Source: Azolla caroliniana | Taxonomy: Eukaryota > Polypodiophyta | Length of the DNA stretch: 64,000 nucleotides | Assembly: GCA_043228905.1 (NCBI GenBank) | Contig: JBHGNT010000015.1 | Location: 16,926,001-16,990,000, forward strand | Direction of reading: 5' to 3' | Shown: positions 14,245-26,200 of the stretch, one piece after another | How positions within the stretch are numbered: the stretch's first letter is position 1 | Layout: the number at the start of each line of letters is the position of its first letter | Position numbers and translations under genes: made by a program | The notes under the pieces: model-generated | Database searches by the model: none | What the model was told of the DNA's origin: nothing | Seen by the model: only the letters and a program-made list of their open reading frames with translations

Positions 14245-14279
<35 letters not shown>

Positions 14280-17200
14280 AAACCCTAAACCCTTTCTTTC
14301 TATGACCTTCTCATTGATTCTGCTTTGCACTCTCTCTCTCTCTCTCTGCGTTCTCTGCAATGTCTGTCCTCTCCTCTGTGTTTTCTGCAATGTGAATGTC
14401 TGTCTGCGTTCTGTGCAATGTCTGTCCTCTGTGTTTTTTGCAATGCCTAACCCTGTGCGTTTTCTACCAAATCTGATTCCCTGTATCTTCTGCCAAATCC
14501 GTTCCTCTATGCTTTCTGACCAGTAGAAATCTCTAGAATCTATATTGTTCTTTCTGCCCTCAACATCTCCTATACCTGCTGTCTTAAGACACCATGGAGT
14601 CTGAATGGACCGAAAATGAAAAGATGGATCTTAACATGCATGACGAGGATCTAGATCCATGGAAGACCCCAAGAAGATATCATGGACGAAAAGGACGGGA
14701 TGGAAGCACCTCGAATAGCGTTAGAAGGGCGCAGAAGGCACCTAGAACACAGGCCCCATCTGACATTCCATTTGATGTCGAAAATGGGAAACATGATTTA
14801 TTACGCCATTTGATTGCGCAAGAGATCAATATTATTAGAGAAGATATAGAAATAACACTAAAAAAAGAAATGACAAAGGAGATAGAGAAATAGAAAACAG
14901 AATTGTATGCCTCTCTCAAGGCCGAGTTATTAGAAGAAATGCAGAAAGACATAATAAGCAATGTGGAGAAATCACACTTCGAGCTCAAGGATGACATGAC
15001 ACAATACCTTAAGGATGAAATATCCTTAAGTAAGGTTGAGTTAGGAGCTATAAAAGTGGATTTAGAAAAAAGACAAGAAGCAGTGGAAAGATGCAACTCT
15101 ACAGTGGAAGCCAATGTCACGAAGGAAATGCAAACATGGGCAAACATGGCCAAAGATGCCAAAGCTCAAGCTGAGCACGCCCAAAACGAAATTAAAGCAA
15201 ATGCTCCTTGGATAGAGGTAGTAAAAAAGCAAAAAGGAACATCCATGGATAGGGTGGCAATGATGAATGCTACTTTAGAAGAAGAAGCCAAGAGGAAAGC
15301 TCATGCGTTGCATGTACGAGTGGTTGGTTGGGCCGAAAAGGGAAGTCCACAAGAAGATGCCAAGAATCTCGGAACAAAGATTGGAGCATCAGATATTCCA
15401 TTTGCTTTGGCGTGGATGGTGGGAAGAGATGAGTCTAGAGCTAAAGCCCTTATCATCCGCTTCATGGATATTGACAAGAAGAAAACTTTGCTCTCTAAAA
15501 GAAAGGCACTCAAGGGTGAAAAAATATACTTAGAAGACGATCTCACTCCAACCCAAGTGGCACACCGCAAAGAAAACATGCCACGAGTGCTTGATGCAAG
15601 AAAGGAAGGTAAATGGGCCCTATATAGAGACGGCAAGGTCATTATTACAGAGAAGAGAACCGCATGATGATATATGGCCTATAAGACCCTACGCATGACC
15701 AAGGTTGTTAGGTACGTTATGTACGGTACGGATACCATACGTATATAACGTATTAATACGCGTATAGTACCTCCCAATTGAAAAATACGTTAAATATGTT
15801 TTCTTAATATGTTAAATACTTATAAAATACGTCAGATACGTATTTTACGTATAGTACGTTAAATACTTCTAGAATTTGAAAATTATTTACCTTTCTAAAA
15901 AATATCTATAATATTGTAAAAAACATCTATGTTTACACAATTTTGTGATGTACAGTATAGTTCTACATGTCCTAAAATGCATATAAGACATTTAAACATT
16001 TCACATCCTAAAATACTTGTATTAATATGAATGTTGACATTCTCTTATTCTATAAATTAGTGTGTGTATCATGATGTTCTACTTCAAATTGTAATTATTT
16101 ACAATGATGCCTTCATAGATTGAGGAATCTTCTACGATTATCACATTCATGATAGGTTTCTCTTTTCTTCGTTTTCTTCTTCTATCTTCTACGATTATCA
16201 CACTCAGAGTCAAGACAGGTTTATGTCTTCTTTTCTCTCTTCTTCTTCTTCTTCATCTTCTTCATCTTCTTCATCTTCTTCATCTTCTTCATCGTTGTCT
16301 CTTCTATTCTTCTTTCTTCCTTCCTTTGGCTTCTTTTTCGCTAATTTTTTTTTTTCTTTTGCTTTTTGTTGGGTTTTTACTTACATTTTCTTTATAAATA
16401 CGTATTATACCTGTTTTTTTACAAATATGTTAAATACCGTATTGGACAAATGTACATGATATTTGACTGAAAAACATTGAGGTATAGTACGTACTATACA
16501 AATTATGAGCTACTATACATATTTAAACGTTAAATACAGGTACGTAAACAACCATGCGCATGACCATATGGAATTGCAATGGCTCTCTACGGACAGATGT
16601 CGGATATTTTGAAGATACATTGAAAAACACAGATATTGCTATGTATACAGAGACTCACCAATGCATGGCTAGCAAACTCCCCGAGATACAAGGATATAGA
16701 TGGGAGTCAATATGTCGCCCCCAACCTCGGATACGAGGAAGCACTAGAGGTTCGGGAGGAGTGGCTGTGCTATAAAAAGAGGAGCTCCATGGTAGAGTGC
16801 ATGTTGTCCATAAGGATGTAGATGCACGCTACATGTGGAAACGAATAAAAAGAGGGGATCTTAGGGAGTTATATATTGCAATTTGCTACTTTCCACTTGC
16901 CTACTCAAGGTTTGCACCTCTAGGTGAATCATCATATCTACCACTATATGATGATATCATAAGATTTGCTACTATGGGGGACATAATACTGTTAGGAGAT
17001 TTTAATGCACGAACCAAGGATAAACAAACAACTATGTTTAACACCAACGAGGCTGTTTATGGAGAAGTTATGGTAGAAGAGGTTGGTCTAAAGCGACAAG
17101 CTCAAGATATGAGTGCTATAACTGAATATGGAAAACACTTTCTAGCCTTGGGAAGCGCGCATGGATTTGTGATATATAATGGCTTGTCACAATGGCTTGG

Positions 17201-20200
17201 ATCAGATGCTTTGACATGTTGGAACCCAAAAGGGGGTGCCAACACAATCGATTATCTAATGGGATCTCCATCCCTTATACTTGAAATAAAAGTGTTCACT
17301 ATATCGGGAAGACCTATTGGCTTGGCAGCTGATCATGCATATTTACGCTTTGAGGTAAAGGATGGATGCACAAACGATGTATATGCTAAGGAGAGTGGGC
17401 TGGCTAAGTATCTATTCACTCGCGAGACAATTGATGTGTATACTTGTGGTGTATACAATGGCATGCTAGATTTGGATCCATTCGCACCCCTTGAAGAACT
17501 TACCCAAGGTTTATCCAAATTGTTGCATAAAGCAGCCACAAATGCCTTCCCTCACACAACGGCCAATCCCCCCAAACTCGGTAGAGTAATACAAAATAGT
17601 TGGTATGATGGGGAATGTCGTGATACAAGGAGCTGCTTGTAGCGTGATGTAACTCGGGGCATTTGTACACACAACCAAGCGAGAGCAACCTTCCAACGCC
17701 TCGTGAGGAAGAAGAAGAGATTGTATTTGGCTAAATTTGAAGATCTTTTGTATTGCTTGTTTCTAGGACGAGAGTAAATGAGCATGGAAAATGTTTAATG
17801 AGAGACAAACCCACCACACAACTGACTTCACCTCAGGTGTGGCAGGAATATGCAAAGGTTCTATATGATATCTCAGGGCAACCCCCTCTTCCCCACCTGA
17901 AAGCCTCATGCCCACATGAATCAACCCTCTGTACACCACAAAATGTAAGAAAGGCCATTGATCGCCTACAATTTGGGAAGGCCCAAGATCATGATGGATT
18001 GGTGGGTGAGCACTTTATCTATGCCTGTGACACCTTGCTCCCATTGCTAGCACACATCTTTAATAGAGCCATGTGTGAAGGTTTTCCTACTAGATGGACT
18101 CAACATACCATTGTGCCAATCCTCAAGAGTGGAGACCCCATGATGCCAAGCAACTATAGGACAATCATGATTGGCCATTACTTGGCTAAACTATATAGCT
18201 CGATTCTAGAATCATAATTGAGTAGGGGTTCACAACTTTGGATCACATATTCACCCTCCGGGCCCTTATTGAGGAGGGCAGAGCCCACAATAAGAGGAAT
18301 TATTGCTGCTTTGTGGATTTCCGAAAAGCCTTTGACACTGTGTCACGTGCTCAGCTTATGCAGCGGCTTGAAGTCCTTGGTGTTCCTATAGATATGCAAT
18401 GGGGAATCTATGCACTCTATGAATCTGTGTCAGGAAAAGTGCGGTCTTCTAAGGGCTTGTCAGAGGCGGTGGCTAGCACAATTGGCATGAAGCACGGATG
18501 CCCAATATCCCCCACACTCTTCGGTCTCTATATAGATGAGGTATCACAGTACATAGAGAGATTTGGGGGTTCCGGAGCACACCTAGCAGGTATAGCTATA
18601 CAAATATTACTATATGTTGATGATATTGTGCTGATTTTTGACTCTCCAGAGGGACTACAAAGACATCTAAATGCCTTAAAACTATTTTGTACGGACAAAG
18701 GTTTGTCAATCAACATGAATAAAACTAAAGTGATGGTGTTTAACACCACCCAAGCATGGGTAACAAGATCAGAATCAGAATTCTTCTTGGGAGAGGAAAA
18801 GGTGGAATACACACGCTCCTACACATACCTAGGAGTAATATTTACAGGACCTAGGTTCTCCTTACAGGAAGCCACTTGTGCCCGACTTTCTCGTGCATAT
18901 GCAGCCCTTGGTGCTCTCGAGAGACAATGTGCACATTTGCAGTTCCAAGAGCCACGGACTAAGCTATGGTTATTTGATACACTTGGCACACCAACTCTTC
19001 TCTATGGAGTAGAGACATGGGGACCAAGTCTTAACAAGGCAAATCATTGGAAAGATTTAGAGAGACCTTTAGTGTCAATGATTGCTCGCATGATAAGGAG
19101 CAAAGCATCAGTGCCCCACGATGTAATCTGGGCAGAGATGGGAGGAGCACCTATAATAACCGAGGCGTTCCGATCAGTGACATTTATCCAACGTCTTTGG
19201 GAGCTCCCTAAACGAAGGTACCCAAGGTTGGCACTTATGTCATCAAAACAACTGGCTGAAAATGGAGACACTCATTGTTGGTATGCTGAAATGCAGCAAT
19301 GGTTCGAGTCACATGGCATGAGTATAAATTCCCTACCCCCATTCCAATATAGCTTGGATTGTCCCCATCTAAATATGACCAAAGTGGAAAAGAATAGAGT
19401 GATCTGAACTGATATTATTAAGTGGGAAAACAAGATAACATGGATCAGCCCCAAAATACCACTTGGTACAAAGATGGCCCACTATAAGACACTTCTTACA
19501 TACATCGGAGGATGGATTTCTCATCAGGCCACCTTATATGGACATATATCTATCCTATGTGATGCGTAGTGTGATAGGGCAGCTGCGAACTTCATCACAT
19601 TAGCTACAGATTGAGGTAGGGAGATATACACGACTACCTCTAGAAGAGAGAATTTGCCAATTGTGTTATCAAGGAGTGGAATCTGAAGAACACTATGTTT
19701 GTCATTGTAGTCTTTTATGAAATCAAAGGGAGATACCATTGCCTCTTTAAACAAAGCTTTGGCCCACTATGCAAGGTAATGGAATATGAGGACCAACGAT
19801 GCCTAGGACTTTTCTTGCTAGAGCTCAAGAGACATCGGGAAAAGTTGTTGAAGAATATAGCCACACAAGCTCATCCACAAAGAACAATCACAACTTTCTT
19901 TAGCTCCATCACTCCTAATGCTAGAAGTCAACCCCGGGATACACAAATGAGCTTCAGACCAAGACATAACAAAGGCGTTACAATTGATCGGGCAATGACA
20001 ATTTGCCGTGCACGTAGGCCTCGGCCCCATGGACCATGACCTCGATACCCTTGTCATCGACAGATAAAAGCCATTATCTCCCGCCATCGTAGGTGCTTCC
20101 CTCGCTTCGGAGACATTTCCATTATGGATCAACCTATGCTAGAGATCTTTCGAAAACAAAAGCTACAATATACCTAACTTGAGGATCTCACATGTGCAAA

Positions 20201-23200
20201 ACCAGATTCCCTCATTTATTTTCTTTTCATGTTATTTACTTTTATATTTACTGTGTAATATTTATTTTATTTTGATTTGTTCTCAAAGACGAGACAACAC
20301 TTAAGATGTAATCTCTTATTTGGTCTTATAGGCCATTTTGGCCTCTTAAAAGATGTTAATATATCTTTCTTTCTTTCTTCTTTCTCTCTCTCTCTCTCTC
20401 TCTCTTTTTATTTCTCTGTGCTGCTAGACAGCAACTACCCGTATATACCTAATCTAGATCAACCTCTCAGCTCTGATGCCATGTTAGAAATATTGAAAAT
20501 CGATTAGATAGGTATATAGAGTTACAACCACAAAGATGGATATATAAAAACAAAACTTCTATTACATATGAGAGTAGCTCACAATGGTAGTTCACCCATG
20601 CACTCACACTTTAGAGCTTCGATGGGATCTAGACCAGCTCACTACAAAATAAGTGGGGACTGATGATCAATCCAACCACTGTGCAAGAAAGTGGATTATA
20701 TTCTGTGTTTGGTCTGAGTATAGCATTAAATGTGCAAGTCAGTTGATAATAGTGGAGATATTCCTTTTTTGTCAACTGACTTGTCATTTAATATGACCCA
20801 ACTCCCTAGATACAGGCTAGTGCTAGATAGTACTTATCTTGAAGTCAATGGCACATACTTCAAGACTAAGTACATCATAACTTGCCCACAAAATATTCTA
20901 GTTGACTTGATTAGCCAATCCTATTACCTATTTCACTCTTTCCTAAATCCATTGTGTCCTACGCGTCTATTGTTTCCTAGATTAACACCTTATCAACCCA
21001 TATGGTCAAGTTGCACACTAGCCGCTCCTCATTTGGGGCGCTATCACAAAATGTGCACTCTACGAGCACATATGGGGATAGATTTACAACTTGGGGCTGA
21101 TCATTGATTATATCTAACACATGGAAATAGAAGGTTTTCAATGTGGGTAAGGGCAGTGGCTTTATTGATTAACTTTTCCATACAATATATTAAGATCACT
21201 TTGCACAGAGCCCTGCCCAACTCAGGTCATGCATAAATATCATAGCTTAACCTGGTAATTCCCTTACATTCCCCTAATTCATATGGCTATATATTGTCTC
21301 CTTAACTCAAGTATCAGATAATGCCTTACATATTAGTCTTTATCCACCGATTATGCACCACCTCATACATATAATGTAACAGAGTTTTGGAAACATAACT
21401 GGAATGGAAATCCTTTGGAAATAGGTTAGAATTGTGTTGATCACTATGGAACAATGACTTTCCACTTACGAATTTCAGACCACCTTGCTTTTGTTTTATT
21501 CTCTTATTATTACTTTATGAGTTCTTAATCTTATAAAGCTATAATTATTGATTTTATTGTCACATGTAAGTGGATAAATAAGCACACGTTTGAAAACACT
21601 GTTGAGTTCAATATTTATCGATGAGGAATATTATTTTGGTACTTGCAGGGTGGACACCACAAACGTTTACATCATCGCGCAAGAATCGTGCAGAACGTTC
21701 TCAACAAAGTGCATATGACTTCATGGATGATGATGAAAAAGAAGTATGGAGAAAATTATAGATTTTGTTTGAACTGCAGTCATTTTAGCTATCTGCATCA
21801 GGCACATTTTCTATTTGTCCATTGCAGGAACAAGATTCTACGAAACTTGCTACTTCTTCAAACTTTGATACTTTTGGATTTACAGCTGCTGAGTTTGCTC
21901 GAAATGAAGCTGAACGAGAGCTCAAGAAACGGTAAGAACAAGCATAGTCTGCACTTGCATGTGATATTTTCAAATTCACTCATTAAGAATTATTCCATTT
22001 TAAAGACATTGTTTCTATGTCTATTTTTCAAATCTGTTAGTTTTTAGGTCAACTCATTAGATATAGCATACTTATGCCTTTTCTTTTCAGTCCTTGATGT
22101 GAATAGGCCGTAAATTTAAATTCTGAGGTGAATCTAAAGGAAGTCTTTGTGCTCTCAAGGACTGACAATAAGGATATGACACTGCTTCTTGTTTGTCTTT
22201 CAAACAGGCCATCTGCAATTCCTGGATTACTTCCTGATGAGATCATTGTCCCTGTGTCACGATCAGTGGGTATGTCTGTAAAAATGTTTTCAATAAAGTT
22301 TCCTTATTTTAGTTGCACTAAATACACATTATGGACATTTTGCGGTCTTCTAGGTGTTGAATTGCTACGCAAGATGGGTTTGAGGCATGGCAGAGCCATT
22401 GGACCAAAACATATCGCAGCATCGTCTGGTATACCTTGCATTAAGTTGATATGCTATATATTGGTACATAATGATCCATCAGATAGATTTGGATCAATAT
22501 GAGTCACTATTGTATTTCTACCTTATTTAGTGGCAGTCTATTGTTTTCGAAAGTTTTGTAAAAGCTGAAAGTAGGAAGAAAAGAGTGTCGGTTAAATTAT
22601 ACTTCTCTTTCTCTAAAAATTTGAGACTTTTCGTCTGCTTAATTTAATTTATGTATCCAATTTAATGTATTGAAGGTCACGGCATCATTACATTTACAAA
22701 TGACAGAAAGAGGTGGAAAATCACATTGTACATGATGTCTTTCTTAAGAATTTTTCTACATTCAAGAAATTACAAAAGCCCCTCTAATCACAAAATTTCT
22801 TGTATAATATGCGCTATAGTATCTGGGCTTCTTAGTTTTCATGCTCTGATAAACCTAATGTGGTTTCTTGATTTTTTGGGTAAGTTATTTCTGAAAAGTC
22901 TCCCCTACGAAATGTATGAATCGAATTTACTTATCCCCTGATGGCATGTATAGTATGGAAATCTCTGCAAGATATTGTGCACGTTGGTAGTGGTTTATCA
23001 TACAATTTTCTTCTTAATATAGTATTTACAGTCAATTTAATTGGAAAAAAATATCTGCAGATGCTAGAAAAGAAGGACGTAAAGCACTTTTGGCTTTTGC
23101 ACCTCCTGATCAAGGGGAACCATCCAAAGAAGAAGAAAATGTGGAATTACATGAAGAACCTGATCAGGACAGTGAGACTGGTCTACAGGACACTGGGTTC

Positions 23201-26200
23201 ATGTCTGAAACTACCTTGGTATGGCATATGTCTCTATTGTGGTAGAAATAGCACTGTTCTTGAGCATTGCCTCAATGTATTATTGAAGGACCTTGGTTTT
23301 TTGTCAATATGTGTTCATTTCCTGTTGACATTTCAATTGTTGATAGTATTCAAACATACGTAATAAAATGCAAACATTCAATTATGCCTGAGTTCATAAA
23401 CACAGACAGATAGATATTTTATAGCGTCCATAGAGAGGCCAATATTGACCCATAGGACCTACAAATCCAGAAATGGCAAGGGGGAAGACTGAGAAAGATA
23501 GTAAAAGGACACATTTCTGTCTGGCAATGTAATTTTAGAAGAGGAGCTTATGAAATTGTATGCAGCATATTTTGAGATCTGTAATGTTGTTCAAATTGAG
23601 TTTCCAAACCCTAATTCCAGCTGCAATTCTACAGACATATGTAATTAATCCAAAGAAGGACCGCTATGGGTTTGGATTTGACCCGTTTCGCAATGCACCT
23701 GAATTTCGAGGTAGGAAAAGAGACACTGGTTTTAAAATTATTTTTGGGTGAATCATTCAATTAGCACTTGTTTTGTGTGAGCTGTATTATTTTTGGGTGA
23801 ATCACTCAATTAGCACTTGTTTTGTGTGAGCTGTACAGATCGACAACATGCTCAAGAAGGATATGATAAAACAAAGAGTTCATCAAATAAACGCAACATT
23901 GCTGCCAAACCAAGCTTGTTCAGGCCTAATGGTATGTTAAGATTCAAGACACGAGTTACATGTTTATGTAGTGAGTCACATTTATTATGCACTGTGTTGT
24001 ATCTGCATGTTCAATCGGTGTGATAGATTTGCTGATATGGATATGGTCACTTTCATACACTAGTATACAATGCATGTACTTGAGTAGGTCTGTTTTTTTG
24101 GACTATTAATTGATGATGAGCTATTGCTTAAAAACACTTCATTCCATAATTATATGGCTGTGTCATGACATACTTCAGAATATTGTGTCTTTGCTTATAT
24201 AAGAAAAGAGAATAATAAATCATCTATAAGTGGTCAAAATAGATAAAAAATTGAAAATATTCAGCCACATGGCATTGCCACATGATGAAGAGGAAAGTTT
24301 TAGTAAATGGAAATTTTACTCAAAGCAATGCTAGTTAGGTCAAAATAAATCACACTGATGTAAAGGTTATTTATTAAAGTTATATTCTATTTGAAAAGTA
24401 AAGCTGCAGGATAGGCAGGCACGGAGATGTTTCTCCCTTTTTTTGATGAATTGGAAATCATGCCAGGAATTCTAAATGAACATTCAAATATCTTCCAAAT
24501 GGCACTTTGTAAATCGTGTGCCATCAGCGTATTGGAGCCCATTATACTGGTGTTTATTTTTACTGATGTCTATGTGCCAAGGAGATCTTATAGAGATTAC
24601 ATCTATATAAGCTGACATTGATAAGCTTAAATACAATTCTGGCCTTCAATTTTTCTCTATTGGTCTAGAAAACTAATAAAATATCCTCATTTTTTGTTAA
24701 CAAATATTTTTCTTGATTGACATGTCATTTAAAATGCTTAGTTCTGTGTATATATATATATATTCACAGAATCATGTTACATCTGCATAAGTTCTGAGAG
24801 CTTAGAAAGTTGCAGTAGTTAACAACTTCTGTCAGTGATGAATCACAGTTGGACGAATGGGGGCTGGTTTTGGAATTGGTGCACTTGAAGAACTTGATGA
24901 GGAAGATGAAGATATCTATGCTCCAGGTATAGTTGTAGCCTATTGTTAGTTAGATGAAATGAAATTATTTGATAAATGTGATTTCATCTTGCAATCATTT
25001 CTTCAATAGGCAACTTCTCTGTGTTTTCTCCATTATTCCCATTTCTCATTCTCGTGCTCCATTTCTATGTGCTTTCTGAACCAATGCTATTTTGTTTCTT
25101 ACCAGATTTAATTAACAATAATGTGAAATGTATTGGATATAGTACGTTTTATGTCTTCTTGTTCACTTTATATTAAATTACTGAATGATAAATAACAAAG
25201 TAAACATTAATTTTGAACACTTTCTGAATGCTTATGCTCCACTTGCATTTGACTGCAGATATTGATTTTGAAGCAATGGCGAGTGATGAAGAGCCACATG
25301 CGCCAAAGTTAAAACCGCAAAAGCAACATATTTCACCAAAAACAAAGGATAGTATTCTGCCAGGTTTCAAACCTGCTGCGATTCCAGCATTTAAAGTAGA
25401 ATCGTAAGTTCATATTCTCATTTGAACTTTATGTAATATGCTCATTTCATAAGGATTGCTTGTCAGTAGCGCCTTGTTCATGAGAAGTCATTTTCTACTA
25501 TTGCACATTTGAAAAATGATGAATGGTCAGACTTGCTAGTATAGCTGCTGAAGCAAACTGGTCTATTATTCAACTAGAAATGCTTTTCATTTGAAAACTC
25601 GAATTATAATACCTAAAGATAGTCCCAAACATACATGAAGATTCTATGGTGGAGTTTGTAGATGATCCAATGATAAACGAACCTTTGTCAGAACCATTAT
25701 TTTAGAACGGGATAGCAATACAATTCAGCTGCAATTTGAGGGTTTGTGGACAATTGACCCAAGTTGAAATCTGGCACTGGGAGGCTTATGACTCCAATTC
25801 TCCCCGTCAATTTTGTAGAAACAAAATCTTATTAGCGTTTAACAGTGTTTTAAAGAAGAAAATCTTCAGGATTGTATTGTGTACGAATGGCGAAATGGAT
25901 GCTATTAGTAAAAAGTGCTTCTGGTTCTTTGATAGATTTCCACCTCCAATTGTACCTTCAGGCTTTGATATTGTGCATAAGTTCAAAGAATCACTTAATT
26001 CTGAAAAGGTGCACTCACATGCCGAGCCAGCAGAAGTTGCAGCACCTGAAGATAATCAGTTGCGTAAACTGATTGATGGTCTAGCTACTTTTGTTGCAAG
26101 GAGTGGCCAAAAACTTGAGAATCTATACATGGAGAAGAGAAGTAGTAATCCGATGTTTGAGTTCTTGTTTGAAGGTACTGGTCATGCTTATTACAAGCGG

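Larger units (their letters stand above)
14143..20412 (+). mobile_element. Near full-length LINE with ORF1 and ORF2, nested in the copia leader
   Basis: The order is a CT-rich 5' region with a telomere-like motif (14276-14293), ORF1 (14594-15667), ORF2 (endonuclease, RT, zinc-binding C-terminus), a 3' UTR and a CT-rich tail. It lies between the gag start and the primer site of the - strand copia. ORF1 has one stop and ORF2 has stops, frameshifts and a small deletion. A DNA transposon of about 855 bp sits at the ORF1/ORF2 junction. Related 3' ends occur at 6148-7145, 13531-14142 and, more diverged, 35830-36715. Exact 5' end and target duplication are unresolved because both junctions lie in CT repeats. 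Confidence 0.87.
9212..21119 (-). mobile_element. Copia retrotransposon in TOUGH intron 2, carrying nested insertions
   Basis: Left and right LTR copies bracket a copia gag-pol in antisense to the host gene. The right (5') LTR, 20482-21119, is complete at 638 bp and adjoins a tRNA-Met-type primer site. The left (3') LTR, 9212-9711, lacks its first ~137 bp. A polypurine tract (GAGGGGGCG on the - strand) adjoins the left LTR at 9712-9722. The space between the gag start and the primer site holds a LINE fragment and a full LINE (13531-20412). Removing 9212-21119 would leave an ordinary intron of about 1 kb. The truncated left end prevents reading a target duplication. Coding parts are broken (see the gag-pol entry). 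Confidence 0.88.

Noticed and set aside
16149-16459. Ser/Leu-rich frames in the DNA transposon
   Set aside because: They are the (CTT/CAT)n microsatellite.
22941-23363. 140-codon frame over TOUGH exon 7
   Set aside because: It is a different frame that runs through the exon and into the intron. The exon's own frame joins its neighbours in phase and carries the family sequence.
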